Assembly: GCA_900318175.1 (NCBI GenBank)
Contig: ONJQ01000002.1
Coordinates: 62,001 to 126,000 of the forward strand
Length of the DNA: 64,000 nucleotides
Reading direction: 5' to 3'
Origin: an uncultured Bacteroidales bacterium
GTDB lineage: Bacteria > Bacteroidota > Bacteroidia > Bacteroidales > P3
A program made the translations under genes and the position numbers. Of the stretch, positions 24,780 to 33,719 are shown one piece after another (positions within the stretch are counted from its first letter, which is position 1; each line of letters opens with the position of its first letter). A model generated the notes under the pieces. That model was not told the origin of the DNA. It saw nothing but the letters and a program-made list of their open reading frames with translations, and ran no database searches.

Positions 24780-25229
24780 TCAATTCCAGGGTTTTATTGT
24801 GTAGGCCACCACCCCCCACACCTCGAAATCGTCGTTGGTGTCCACACGGATAGGGGTGTATTTGGGGTTGGCGGGTCGGAGCTCGATGTAGCCTTCATCC
24901 TTGTGGGTGGTGTCCAGATACTTGATGGTGAACTCCTCGTTGATATAGGCCACCACAATGGAGCCGTTGTGGGGCTCGCGGCTTCGGTCAATCACTGCAA
25001 TATCCCCATCGTTGATTCCCGCCTCTATCATGCTGTCGCCACACACCCGACCGTAGAAAGTGGATTCGGGGTGCTTCACTATGTCGCGATTGAAATCGAG
25101 GCTGTCATGCAGGTACTCCTCGGCAGGGCTGGGGAACCCCGCTCGCAACTCGGTGGCTATAGGCAGTTTCAACTCAAGCCCGAACTGGCTGTTTAATATG
25201 GCGATATTGTCCATCTGCACTTCTGTCAA
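24780..25229 (-). CDS. umuD: SOS mutagenesis protein UmuD (LexA-like autoprotease)
   Basis: This 149-residue S24 peptidase undergoes RecA-stimulated self-cleavage to UmuD', the partner of UmuC. The predicted cleavage site is Ala30-Gly31. The catalytic serine is Ser66 in GDSM and the lysine is Lys103 in FTIKYL. The spacings (35 residues from Gly to Ser, 37 from Ser to Lys) equal those of E. coli UmuD. A second in-frame start at Met6 is possible. No LexA-type operator was recognised upstream. Confidence 0.94.
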   Translation of the reverse strand: MTEVQMDNIAILNSQFGLELKLPIATELRAGFPSPAEEYLHDSLDFNRDIVKHPESTFYGRVCGDSMIEAGINDGDIAVIDRSREPHNGSIVVAYINEEFTIKYLDTTHKDEGYIELRPANPKYTPIRVDTNDDFEVWGVVAYTIKPWN

Positions 25230-25405
25230 GTAATATTTTCAACATAACGCCGACATGCCGACTTTATTGCTCCCCGGCGCCTTTTTCCGTCGCGGTGGCG
25301 CACTCCCGCCTCGCGTCCAGGCCGTCCGATTCCTCACGTTCCGGGCTGAGACCGAAGCAACTTAGGGGCAGGTCCACTCGTTGGCCCTCATTTGGAAAAC
25401 ACAGC

Positions 25406-25490
25406 GTATATCATTTATCCAAGTAAAAAGGAACAAATATTAGAGAAATGAGGAACAACTGAGGTAAAAGGAGTGGAGGAACAGCGAAGG
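25406..25490 (+). repeat. Dispersed intergenic repeat, copy 2 (divergent)
   Basis: It shares the GAAATGAGGAACAA core plus flanking TCCAA, AAAAAGGAA, TTAGAGAA and TAAAAGGAG blocks with the copy at 7231-7316, but with small insertions. It is the most diverged of the three copies. Confidence 0.55.
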
Positions 25491-25515
25491 GGGAAAAATG
25501 GCAGAGAGAGCGACT

Positions 25516-25543
25516 GGAGCCGCCGCCGCAAGGCGGCGGCTCC
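25516..25543. repeat. Strong GC hairpin with GCAA tetraloop
   Basis: GGAGCCGCCGCC (25516-25527) pairs perfectly with GGCGGCGGCTCC (25532-25543) around GCAA, a GNRA-type loop in the plus-strand RNA. There is no T tail, so it is not a standard terminator. It lies directly after the dispersed repeat copy. Confidence 0.6.
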
Positions 25544-25638
25544 ACTGCGGCAACCCTTCAGCGAGGATGGAGAAGCCTGTATTTCTTCATGGATTTGAAT
25601 TACTCAATTTTTTTTTATAATAATTGAGATTTTCTTTG

Positions 25639-25646
25639 TATTTTTG
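25639..25646 (+). promoter_or_regulatory. -7 box of tsaD promoter
   Basis: TATTTTTG followed by CA, in a strongly A/T-rich stretch, 54 nt before the tsaD ATG. Confidence 0.6.
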
Positions 25647-25700
25647 CATTCTATAAACTACAACTAACTACTGCCGAAAAAGCACAAAAGGATTACCGTA

Positions 25701-26720
25701 ATGGAGAAACCTCTGATACTGTCCATCGAGTCGTCGTGCGACGATACGTCAGCCGCCATACTGCGCGGTGACCGCATATTGAGTAACGTCATCGCCTCGC
25801 AGAAGGTGCATGAGCAATACGGGGGCGTGGTGCCGGAGCTGGCATCGCGCGCCCACCAGCAGAATATAGTGCCGGTGGTGGATGCGGCCATCGTGAATGC
25901 AGGTGTGGACCGCCGCGACATCAAGGCGGTGGCCTTCACCCGCGGACCGGGGCTGCTCGGGTCGCTGATGGTGGGAGTGTCGTTTGCCAAAGGCTTTGCC
26001 CAGTCGTTGGACATACCGCTGATTGAGGTGAACCACTTGCAGGCCCACGTCCTGTCACACTTCATCAAGGAGACGGACGAGAGCGTGGTGCCGCAGTTCC
26101 CCTTCATCTGCCTGTTGGTCAGCGGCGGGCACACACAGATACTGCTGCTGCGCAGCCACTTTGAGATGGAGGTGCTGGGGCAGACAATTGACGACGCTGC
26201 CGGCGAAGCCATTGACAAGGCCGCGAAAATCATGGACCTGGGCTATCCCGGCGGGCCTATCATCGACCGTCTGGCCAAGGAGGGCAACGCCGATGCTTTC
26301 CACTTTGCCACACCCCACATTGAGGGCTACGACTACAGCTTCAGCGGCATCAAGACCTCGTTCCTCTACTTCCTGCGCGACCGCTTGGCGGAGAATCCCT
26401 CGTTTATCGAGGAGCACAAAGCCGACCTTTGCGCCTCGATACAGCAGTGCATTGTGGGTTTCCTGGTGAAGAAGCTGGAGCGCGCTGTAAAGGACACCGG
26501 CGTGAAGCAGGTGGCCATTGCGGGTGGTGTATCGGCTAACAGTCTGCTGCGCAGCGAGGTGGAACGCTTGGGCCGTCGCAGACACCTGCAGGTGTTTATC
26601 CCCAAGTTCCAGTTCTGCACGGACAATGCCGCCATGGTGGGCATTGCGGGCTACTTCAAGTACCTGAAAGGCGACTTTGCCGACATTGCACTGCCGCCTT
26701 ACGCCAGGGCTGACGAATGA
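25701..26720 (+). CDS. tsaD: tRNA N6-adenosine threonylcarbamoyltransferase TsaD
   Basis: This 339-residue Kae1/Qri7-family enzyme transfers threonylcarbamoyl from TC-AMP to adenosine 37 of ANN-decoding tRNAs. Key motifs are ILSIESSCDDTSAAIL, the metal site HLQAHVLSHF, LLVSGGHTQILL, GEAIDKAAKIMDLGYPGGP and CTDNAAMVGIAG. The length is normal. It has its own -7 box. A PorP/SprF-like gene follows after 48 nt containing an AGAGCC/GGCTCT hairpin (26734-26751). Confidence 0.97.
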   Translation: MEKPLILSIESSCDDTSAAILRGDRILSNVIASQKVHEQYGGVVPELASRAHQQNIVPVVDAAIVNAGVDRRDIKAVAFTRGPGLLGSLMVGVSFAKGFAQSLDIPLIEVNHLQAHVLSHFIKETDESVVPQFPFICLLVSGGHTQILLLRSHFEMEVLGQTIDDAAGEAIDKAAKIMDLGYPGGPIIDRLAKEGNADAFHFATPHIEGYDYSFSGIKTSFLYFLRDRLAENPSFIEEHKADLCASIQQCIVGFLVKKLERAVKDTGVKQVAIAGGVSANSLLRSEVERLGRRRHLQVFIPKFQFCTDNAAMVGIAGYFKYLKGDFADIALPPYARADE

Positions 26721-26768
26721 GAAAGAAACAGCAAGAGCCGCAACAGGCTCTATAGATAACGAAACGAG

Positions 26769-27740
26769 ATGAAACGTTTTATGGTCATAGTAGGAGCATT
26801 GCTGAGCGCATGGATGTGTGCCGGGCAGGACATACACTTCTCACAGGTGGATGCCGACCCGGTGCTGCTGAATCCTGCCTACGCGGGTTTCTACCAGGGA
26901 ACGGGACGTTTCGGCGTGGTGTACAGGAACCAGTGGGCATCGGTGAGCATACCTTACCAGACGGTGGCTGTGACGGGCGAAGCGGCTCTATGGCGCGGAG
27001 GCACACGCAGCGGCTTGAGTGTGGGCGCGACGGTGTTTAACGACGACGCCGGGACGCTGAGCTACGGCACCACCTCCGGCCACCTCTCCTTGGCCTATTA
27101 CCACTCGCTGAACCGCTCGGGGACCAGCGTGCTCTCCGCCGGCTTTGAGGGCGGATGGGCGCAGAGCGGCTACGACCCTTCGCGTGCCGAGATGGAGGAC
27201 GGTTCGGAGCGTTTCGATGTGCCCAAGGTGGACTATCCCCTGTTTGCCATAGGGTTGGCGTGGTACTGGCAGCCCATGGCCGATTTCCATGCCAAGGTGG
27301 GTTTCTCGATACGCAATCTGAACAGGCCTAACATATCGTACCTGCACCTTGACGATACTTACTTGGAACGGCGCTACAGCCTCTTTGCGCGGGCTGAGTA
27401 TCGCTGCTGGCGCAGCGTGTCGCTGCTGCCCGTGGTGATGGCCCAGACACAAGGCAAGCACCGCGAACTGGTGTATGGCACCGACGTGAAATGGTACTTG
27501 GAAGAGGGCGGTGCGCGAGAGGTGAGCGTGCGAGCGGGTGTGGCCTACAGGCATGCCGACGCCTTGATAGCAAACCTGATGGTGGAGTATGACGCCTTTC
27601 TGTTCACCTTCTGCTATGATGCCAATGTGTCCGGCCTCTCCGTGGCCAGCGGAGGGGTGGGGGCTTTTGAGGCCGGGATAGTATACCGACTGGTCAAAGG
27701 CAACAAGAAGACGAAGGCGTTGAAGTGCCCCAGATATTAA
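26769..27740 (+). CDS. PorP/SprF-family type IX secretion membrane protein
   Basis: This 323-residue outer-membrane barrel has a signal peptide ending in ...MCAGQ and the family hallmark DIHFSQVDADPVLLNPAYAGF. Later it shows YRNQWASVSIPYQT and GVAYRHADALIANLMVEY. PorP/SprF proteins attach T9SS substrates or gliding components at the outer membrane, often paired with a PorE/OmpA-type protein. Such a PD40/OmpA-like gene follows directly. Many genomes carry several paralogues, so this one may serve a particular adhesin rather than the core secretion machine. Confidence 0.92.
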   Translation: MKRFMVIVGALLSAWMCAGQDIHFSQVDADPVLLNPAYAGFYQGTGRFGVVYRNQWASVSIPYQTVAVTGEAALWRGGTRSGLSVGATVFNDDAGTLSYGTTSGHLSLAYYHSLNRSGTSVLSAGFEGGWAQSGYDPSRAEMEDGSERFDVPKVDYPLFAIGLAWYWQPMADFHAKVGFSIRNLNRPNISYLHLDDTYLERRYSLFARAEYRCWRSVSLLPVVMAQTQGKHRELVYGTDVKWYLEEGGAREVSVRAGVAYRHADALIANLMVEYDAFLFTFCYDANVSGLSVASGGVGAFEAGIVYRLVKGNKKTKALKCPRY

Positions 27741-27818
27741 CAGCGAGGAGAAGGCGTGCGGGTGAAGACGAAACATTTTTCCCAGACGAAACTGGGACTG
27801 AGATAATAAACAGCAAGT

Positions 27819-29420
27819 ATGATGAAACGAATGGTTCTTTTGGCAGCGGCGACGGCATTAGCGCTGAGCCTTTGCGGACAGACGCGCTACGAGGTGACGC
27901 ACATCCCTGTGGGAGTGAACACCACGGGCAGCGAGACGGGAGGAGTGCTGGTGGACGACAGCGTGCTGCTCTACACCTCAATGATGAATGAGGATGCCAA
28001 CCGCCTGTATTTGGTGGATTTCACACCGGTGCTGACACAGGTGATGGAGACGCGCGTGGCAACGGACGGCACGTTGGGTGAGCCGACGCAGAACCGCTGG
28101 GGACTGAACGCGGTGGGAATGAACTGCGGCCACGTGGCATACGATGCCAAGAACGATATACTGTATTTCACGCGCAGTGCCTTTGGCAAGGATGGCGTGA
28201 ACCACATCTACTATACCCGACGGGTGAACAAGCGTTGGCGCAAGGCTGTCGAGCTGGGCGGCGACGTGAACCTGGAGGGGTACACAAGCACACACCCCGC
28301 CGTGGGCTACCTGCCCGACGGGAAGACCATCCTCTACTTCACCTCGGACCGTCCGGGAGGGGTTGGCGGCATGGACATCTGGTACACGATAATGATTAAC
28401 GAGGGCAAACCGGGCAATTGCACCAACCTGGGCCAGCCGGTGAACAGCGAGCGGGACGACATTACCCCGTTCTATGCCAACGAGGAGGGTTGCCTCTACT
28501 TCTCCAGCAACAGGACTGGGGGGCTGGGCGGCTTCGACATCTATTGCTCTGAGGGTGTCCGCAACAGTTGGCAGCTGCCGCGGACGCTGGGCAAAGGGGT
28601 GAACAGTGCCTACGACGACCTGTTTTTCACCCTGCAGCCTTGCCGCTGCCGCTGTGTGCAGGAACGCGAGGACACGACAGAGGTGGTGGTGGCCTGCGGG
28701 TTCCTGTCGTCCAACAGGCCGGGGTCACTCTACGAGACGGACAGCAACTGCTGCAACGACCTCTACCGCTGGCGCAGACTGCACAGGCCGTCGGACGTGC
28801 CGACTCCGCAGCCCGAAACACCCCCGAGCCAACGGGCTTTGGACCTGCTGCCGCTGAGCCTCTACTTCCATAACGACGAGCCGACACCCTGCACGCTGGA
28901 CACGACCACGCGGCTGGACTACAGTGCTACCTACAAGCGCTACTACCAGCTGCGCGACGAGTACAAAGGGGCGCAGCCAAGCCCTGTGGACCGACGCAAA
29001 TGGGACTCTGTGCAGGGGGCGGTGGACATCTTCTTCGACTACGAGCTGAAGAAGGGATACAGCGACTTGCAGGAGTTTCTGGGGCTGCTGTACGACGATT
29101 TGAAGGCCGGACGCAGGGTCTGCATCACGGTGGACGGGTTTGCCAGCCCTCTGTTCGAAAGCCTGTATAATGTGAACCTCTCGAAAAGGCGCATAGACAG
29201 CTTCCGCAACGAGTTGCTGCGGTGGAACAATCAAGCCCTGCTGCCCTTCTGGAACAACGGGGCACTGAAGTTGACGACCGTGGCACACGGGGCTGCGGAC
29301 ACTAACGTGGTGGCCCCTTCGGACCCCCTGCGCAATCCGCGGAGCGTGAAGTCGGTCTACAGCATGGAGGCCGCCCATGCACGCAGGATAGACATTGTGG
29401 ATTACCATTACATCAAATAG
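27819..29420 (+). CDS. Exported PD40-repeat protein with OmpA-like C-terminal region
   Basis: This 533-residue protein has a signal peptide (MVLLAAATALALSLCGQ). Several WD40-like PD40 repeats follow, with LYFTSDRPGGVGGMDIWY and LYFSSNRTGGLGGFDIYC as the clearest. The C-terminal region (VDGFASPLFESLYNVNLSKRRIDSFRNEL) resembles the OmpA peptidoglycan-binding domain, though it is degenerate. This arrangement is seen in PorE/SprE-type partners of PorP/SprF, and a PorP gene lies 78 nt upstream. Its probable role is tethering an outer-membrane assembly to peptidoglycan. The first or second ATG (27819/27822) may be the start. Confidence 0.8.
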   Translation: MMKRMVLLAAATALALSLCGQTRYEVTHIPVGVNTTGSETGGVLVDDSVLLYTSMMNEDANRLYLVDFTPVLTQVMETRVATDGTLGEPTQNRWGLNAVGMNCGHVAYDAKNDILYFTRSAFGKDGVNHIYYTRRVNKRWRKAVELGGDVNLEGYTSTHPAVGYLPDGKTILYFTSDRPGGVGGMDIWYTIMINEGKPGNCTNLGQPVNSERDDITPFYANEEGCLYFSSNRTGGLGGFDIYCSEGVRNSWQLPRTLGKGVNSAYDDLFFTLQPCRCRCVQEREDTTEVVVACGFLSSNRPGSLYETDSNCCNDLYRWRRLHRPSDVPTPQPETPPSQRALDLLPLSLYFHNDEPTPCTLDTTTRLDYSATYKRYYQLRDEYKGAQPSPVDRRKWDSVQGAVDIFFDYELKKGYSDLQEFLGLLYDDLKAGRRVCITVDGFASPLFESLYNVNLSKRRIDSFRNELLRWNNQALLPFWNNGALKLTTVAHGAADTNVVAPSDPLRNPRSVKSVYSMEAAHARRIDIVDYHYIK

Positions 29421-29439
29421 TCAAATCGAACAACAGGTT

Positions 29440-30075
29440 ATGAAGATACTTTGTGTGGTACGCAACTATGCTCCCCACGCCGGAGAGATGAAGGCCGAGG
29501 TGCCTAAGGAACCGACATTTTTTATGAAACCGGACAGCGCGTTGAACCCAAAGCAGATGCCGCTGTTCTATCCGGATTTCACTGAAGACTTGCAGCACGA
29601 GGCGGAGATCGTGGTGAAGATAGACCGGCTGGGGAAGTGCATAGAGCCCCGTTTTGCACACAGGTATTACCACGAGGTGGCTCTGGGCATAGATTTCACC
29701 GCCCGCGACCTGCAACGTCAGGCCAAGGCGGCAAGGTTGCCCTGGTTAGTGTCGAAGGGTTTTGACGGCAGCGCCGTGGTGGGGCCGTTTGTGACGCTGG
29801 AGGAGCTGGGCAGCATGCAGGGCAAGGAACGTGCCAGCATGGACGACATAAACTTCGAGCTGCGCCTCAACGGTTCCGTTGTCCAGAAGGGCAACACGGG
29901 CGAGATGATATTTGATGTGGACAGGCTGATAGCCCACATATCGCGATTCATGACCCTGCGCACGGGCGACTTGATTTTTACCGGCACTCCGGCAGGGGTC
30001 GGTCCCGTGCAGATTGGGGACGTGCTGGATGGGACGATAGAAGGAAAAACCATGCTGCACTTGGAAATCAAATAG
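29440..30075 (+). CDS. Fumarylacetoacetate hydrolase (FAH) family protein
   Basis: This 211-residue protein has FAH-family features: MPLFYPDFTEDLQHEAEIVVKI (metal-ligand glutamates), a GIDFTARDLQ segment, SKGFDGSAVVGPFV, and DLIFTGTPAGVGPVQIGD near the C-terminus. Members hydrolyse or decarboxylate acylpyruvates and related 2-oxo diketo acids with a divalent metal; the substrate here is unknown. The ATG at 29440 matches the usual N-terminus; an upstream in-frame start at 29395 would overlap the preceding gene. It lies 19 nt after the PD40/OmpA-like gene, so it may be read through from it. Confidence 0.9.
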   Translation: MKILCVVRNYAPHAGEMKAEVPKEPTFFMKPDSALNPKQMPLFYPDFTEDLQHEAEIVVKIDRLGKCIEPRFAHRYYHEVALGIDFTARDLQRQAKAARLPWLVSKGFDGSAVVGPFVTLEELGSMQGKERASMDDINFELRLNGSVVQKGNTGEMIFDVDRLIAHISRFMTLRTGDLIFTGTPAGVGPVQIGDVLDGTIEGKTMLHLEIK

Positions 30076-30107
30076 ACATCAACGCACTTGGTAACAGCAA
30101 AAAGAAT

Positions 30108-30135
30108 AAGGGCGGCCCGAAAACGAGTCGCCCTT
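30108..30135 (-). terminator. Terminator of the 30207 gene
   Basis: AAGGGCG (30108-30114) pairs with CGCCCTT (30129-30135). On the minus strand the stem is followed by ATTCTTTTT, so it probably ends the outer-membrane protein transcript. It also lies just after the convergent FAH gene. Confidence 0.6.
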
Positions 30136-30206
30136 GACATTAATAGAAAGGAGGGTGTTGCTGTGTGAGGCGACAAGGCAAGGCACTTGCCGCGAGTGTG
30201 TTCAGA

Positions 30207-30926
30207 TTAGAAGTGGAAACCTACGCGGAGACCCAGAGTGCCTAAAGAGGTACGGGTGCGGCCGGTGTAGTTCTCCTCATTGGGATCGGGAGCAGACTTC
30301 TTGGTAGGCTCGATGAGGTGGCTGCCAAAGCCCGTGTAGTTGAGGCTGAGGGTGACATGCTCGCCCAGATAGGTACCAATGCCAGCCATCCAGGTCAATC
30401 CACCACTGGGTTTGTAGTAGAAGGTGCTGCCGGGGTAGCCGTTCTTGGTGACGAAGAGGAAGTCGTAGCCAATACCCAACTCGGCAAAGGGCTGAAGGTC
30501 GGGCATGAGTTTGTAGCGATACTTGAGACCGAGCATGAAAGGCAGGTTGAAATAGTGGGGAGCAGTGGGATACTGATTCAGGGAATCGGCATGGCTGTCA
30601 TATTCTTTGCGGATGGAGGGGCCGGAGTTGTTCCAAAGGAGACTGATTTCGGCAAAGGGCTGGAGTTCGCCCACTCCCACGTCAAACCAAAGACCAAAAC
30701 GAGCAGTGGCACCGAGGCCGGCAGAAGCTCCCTTGCCGATTTGGCTGCGATCCAAAACCTGGAAATCACCGTAGGGCTTCAGGTTGACATTGTCGTTGAA
30801 TTGAGCCATGGGAAGTGTCCCATTGAGGAAAACGGAAGTTTCAATTTGCTGTGCTTTGGCGGTAATACCTGCGCACAACAGGGCTATGCCAATGCATAAT
30901 GACTTGATATATCTATTCTTACTCAT
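30207..30926 (-). CDS. Outer-membrane beta-barrel protein (OmpA/opacity-like)
   Basis: This 239-residue protein has a signal peptide (SLCIGIALLCAGITAKAQ) and an eight-stranded-type barrel with repeated aromatic-rich strands (YFNLPFMLGLKYRY, LQPFAELGIGYDFLF, HVTLSLNYTGFGSHL). It ends in a C-terminal F (GLRVGFHF), the classic BAM signal. The 87-residue upstream extension of the frame contains the promoter and is not used. A good promoter (30952-30981) directly precedes it, so it is independent of the acyl-CoA dehydrogenase gene upstream. Function is unknown. Confidence 0.85.
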   Translation of the reverse strand: MSKNRYIKSLCIGIALLCAGITAKAQQIETSVFLNGTLPMAQFNDNVNLKPYGDFQVLDRSQIGKGASAGLGATARFGLWFDVGVGELQPFAEISLLWNNSGPSIRKEYDSHADSLNQYPTAPHYFNLPFMLGLKYRYKLMPDLQPFAELGIGYDFLFVTKNGYPGSTFYYKPSGGLTWMAGIGTYLGEHVTLSLNYTGFGSHLIEPTKKSAPDPNEENYTGRTRTSLGTLGLRVGFHF

Positions 30927-30951
30927 GATATGTGTTTTTTTGATTGTGATA

Positions 30952-30981
30952 CAAAAATAATATTTTTTTTTTATTTCACAA
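30952..30981 (-). promoter_or_regulatory. Promoter of the outer-membrane barrel gene
   Basis: On the minus strand TATTTTTG (complement of 30952-30959) and TTG (complement of 30979-30981) are separated by 19 nt. The start codon is 25 nt downstream. Confidence 0.7.
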
Positions 30982-30996
30982 GTATGATTAGAAAAA

Positions 30997-32670
30997 TTAG
31001 ATGTTGCAGCTGATCTCACACTGATGTTTTGCCATCTCGGAACGGCCAAGACGGATGATGCAGCGGCAGGAGTCGAGGAAACGACGGTCGCGCTCGGCGT
31101 CGAGGAGCAGGAGGTAGCCCATAATGATGTAGGCCAGGCTCTCGGCGAGGGCACGGACATTGTGTTCGAAGGCTTCACCGGCACCATCGGCAGTGAGTTG
31201 GGTGTGCATGGTCTGGTAGTCGGCAGTCATCTGGCGGAGCACTTCGCGCAAGGGTTCGAGTTCGGCACTGATGGGCATGGCATCGTAGTCGGCAATGCGT
31301 TTGAGATAGTTGCCATTGCTGATGCCCTTGGTGGCGGCGACGACCTGCAACTGGGAGGTGCCTTCGTAGATGCTGAGGATGCGTGCATCGCGGTAGAGAC
31401 GCTCACAGGTGTACTCCTTCATGAAGCCACTGCCACCGTGAATCTGGATGCAGTCGTAGGCACACTGGTTGGAGTACTCGCTGGCCATGAGTTTGGTGAT
31501 GGGGGTGAGACAATCGGCATTGCGCAGATGAGCCTTCATGGCCTGACGCTCTTCGCCGGTGAGAGGACGGATGCGCGAGAGGCGCTCGTAGCAGTTGGCG
31601 AGGTCGACCTGGCGTGCAGTCTCGTAGAGGAGGGAGCGGACGGCATCGGTCTTGGCACGCATGGTGTGGAGGATGTCCTGGACGGGAATCATCTTGTCGA
31701 TGGTCTTGCCAAACTGTTCGCGGGTAGCGGCATATTCGACGGCCTCGCGGCAGGCGGCTTCGCACAGACCGACAGCCTGGGCACCGACGCCGAGGCGGGC
31801 ACCGTTCATGAGGGACATGGTGTACTTGATAAGGCCCAGACGGCGTTCGCCGACAAGCTGGCAGGGGGCATTGGTGAAGACAAGTTCGGCAGTGGGAGAG
31901 CCGATGATGCCCATCTTATGCTCGATGCGACGGACGGTGAGACCACCGTCGTTGCGGTCGTAAACGAAATATGAAAGGCCACGGCCATCGGTAGTGCCCT
32001 CTTCGGAACGTGCAAGGACGAGGTGGATGTCGGCATCGCCATTGGTAATGAAGCGCTTGACACCGTTGAGACGCCAGCATTTGGCGGCCTCGTCGTAGGT
32101 GGCTTTGAGACGCACAGACTGCAGGTCGGAACCGGCATCGGGCTCAGTAAGGTCCATGCTGCAGGTGGCTCCCTGATAGATGCGGGGGAGGAACTTGTCC
32201 TTGATTTCCTCGGAGGCGAAGTCCTCGATGGTGTCGGCACAGTCCTGAAGCATCCAGATGGTGGCAAAGCCCACATCGGCACGGGCAACAACCTCGCCGG
32301 CCATGGTGGTGACGGTGCCGGGCATGTTGAGGCCGTGGTATTTGCGGCGCTGCTTGATGCCGTAGAGGCCGGACTGGGTGAGGGTCTGATGGTTCTGGGC
32401 GGTGCCAGGGGCATAGACTACACGACCGTCGACCACTTTGGGGCCTTCGGCGTCGACCTGTGCGGCATTGGGAGCGATGACCTCGGCGGTGATTTCGCCG
32501 ATGAGGTCCATGGCTTGCTGATAGCCCTCGACGGCTTCGGCTGCATTGGCAGGGGCATCGGGGTACTGGCCGGCTTCCTCGAAGTTATTCTCGCGGAGGG
32601 TGGCAATCTTTTCGATATCGGGGTGCTGAAGGTAGAACTTCAGACTTTCATTGTCGCTATAATAATTCAT
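30997..32670 (-). CDS. Acyl-CoA dehydrogenase, long form
   Basis: This 557-residue FAD enzyme interconverts acyl-CoA and trans-2-enoyl-CoA and exchanges electrons with ETF. Recognisable parts are the FAD-binding CSMDLTEPDAGSDLQ and GVKRFITNGDAD, the AVEYAATREQFGK helix, IQIHGGSGFMKEY, and IYEGTSQLQ with catalytic base Glu436. It is longer than the classic 380-residue enzymes and resembles the extended type with an extra C-terminal helical domain. It starts 23 nt after etfA, which follows etfB by 3 nt, so the three act together. A TTG extension (to 32685) exists, but the ATG at 32670 is preferred. Confidence 0.93.
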   Translation of the reverse strand: MNYYSDNESLKFYLQHPDIEKIATLRENNFEEAGQYPDAPANAAEAVEGYQQAMDLIGEITAEVIAPNAAQVDAEGPKVVDGRVVYAPGTAQNHQTLTQSGLYGIKQRRKYHGLNMPGTVTTMAGEVVARADVGFATIWMLQDCADTIEDFASEEIKDKFLPRIYQGATCSMDLTEPDAGSDLQSVRLKATYDEAAKCWRLNGVKRFITNGDADIHLVLARSEEGTTDGRGLSYFVYDRNDGGLTVRRIEHKMGIIGSPTAELVFTNAPCQLVGERRLGLIKYTMSLMNGARLGVGAQAVGLCEAACREAVEYAATREQFGKTIDKMIPVQDILHTMRAKTDAVRSLLYETARQVDLANCYERLSRIRPLTGEERQAMKAHLRNADCLTPITKLMASEYSNQCAYDCIQIHGGSGFMKEYTCERLYRDARILSIYEGTSQLQVVAATKGISNGNYLKRIADYDAMPISAELEPLREVLRQMTADYQTMHTQLTADGAGEAFEHNVRALAESLAYIIMGYLLLLDAERDRRFLDSCRCIIRLGRSEMAKHQCEISCNI

Positions 32671-32693
32671 GGCTGGATTTTGCAAGGGTTAAA

Positions 32694-33716
32694 TTATTTT
32701 TTGCACGACTGGTAAGCGTTGATGAGGCGAGGGATGATTTCGCACACATCGCCAATAATGGTGTAGTCGGCAATGGAGTTGATAGGAGCGTCGGGGTCGG
32801 TGTTGATGGAAATGATCTGTCCGGACTGTTCCATGCCCACGCGATGCTGGACGGCACCCGAGATGCCACAGGCGATATAGAGCTTGGGACGCACCGTGAC
32901 ACCGGTCTGGCCAATCTGACGGTCGTTGGAGCAAAACCCGGCATCGACAGCTGCACGGCTGGCACCCACTTCGCCACCAATCATGTTGGCGAACTTGTAG
33001 AGCATCTCGAAGTTCTCTTTGCTGCCCATGCCGTAGCCACCGGCCACAATGATGGAGGCACCTTTGATGTCGACACCTTGCGGGTCGATCTGGCGGCTGA
33101 TGACTTTCAGGCATTCGTCCTCGGCACGCAGATATTTGGATGCATCCAGAAGGATGAGCTGGCCTTTGCGGTTGGCGTCGACAATCTCTTTACGCATGAC
33201 ACCCTCGCGCACGGTGGCCATCTGGGGACGGGTCTCGGGGCTGACAATGGTGGCCACGATGTTGCCGCCAAAGGCAGGACGGATTTGGTACAGGATGTCG
33301 TGATATTCCTTACCGGTTTTGAGGTCGGTGTGGTCGCCAATTTCGAGGGCGGTGCAGTCGGCCGTAAGGCCACAACGCAGGTGGGAGGCGATGCGCGGGG
33401 CAAGGTCGCGGCCTACGCTGGTGGCGCCATAGAGCACCACTTCGGGCTGACGCTCGCGGATGATGCTGTCCACAATACTGAAGTGGGGCAAAGTGCGATA
33501 AGGCGACAGGCGCGGGTCGTTGGCATAGAGGATGGTATCGACACCATAGGGGTATAACTGCTGTTCGAGGTCAGCAACATTGCTGCCAGCCACGATGGCT
33601 TCGAGCTGACCGCCCAGACGGTCGGCCAGTCGGCGCCCTTTGGAGCAGAGTTCAAGGCTCACGTCGGCCACACGGCCCAATTCGTTGATTTCAATATATA
33701 CGAGTATGCTGTTCAT
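32694..33716 (-). CDS. etfA: Electron transfer flavoprotein, alpha subunit
   Basis: This 340-residue subunit binds FAD. The C-terminal FAD domain is clear: GASIIVAGGYGMGSKENFEML, then RQIGQTGVTVRPKLYIACG, ISGAVQHRVGM and the closing INTDPDAPINSIADYTIIGD. The N-terminal domain pairs with the beta subunit. With EtfB it shuttles electrons between acyl-CoA dehydrogenase and other redox partners. It is 3 nt from etfB and 23 nt from the dehydrogenase gene. Confidence 0.96.
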   Translation of the reverse strand: MNSILVYIEINELGRVADVSLELCSKGRRLADRLGGQLEAIVAGSNVADLEQQLYPYGVDTILYANDPRLSPYRTLPHFSIVDSIIRERQPEVVLYGATSVGRDLAPRIASHLRCGLTADCTALEIGDHTDLKTGKEYHDILYQIRPAFGGNIVATIVSPETRPQMATVREGVMRKEIVDANRKGQLILLDASKYLRAEDECLKVISRQIDPQGVDIKGASIIVAGGYGMGSKENFEMLYKFANMIGGEVGASRAAVDAGFCSNDRQIGQTGVTVRPKLYIACGISGAVQHRVGMEQSGQIISINTDPDAPINSIADYTIIGDVCEIIPRLINAYQSCKK

Positions 33717-33719
33717 AAT

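Larger units (their letters stand above)
25230..25700. other. Divergent umuD/tsaD intergenic region
   Basis: About 470 nt without a gene. It contains a dispersed repeat copy (25406-25490), a strong 12-bp hairpin with a GCAA loop (25516-25543), and the tsaD -7 box. A promoter for umuD was not identified. Confidence 0.55.

Noticed and set aside
25200-25260. LexA-type operator before umuD
   Set aside because: No palindromic operator could be recognised in the region upstream of umuD.
7364-25646. ATTG found exactly 12 nt upstream of three -7 boxes (7379, 16185, 25639)
   Set aside because: Only three of about ten promoters show it, and A/T-rich leaders make it likely by chance.
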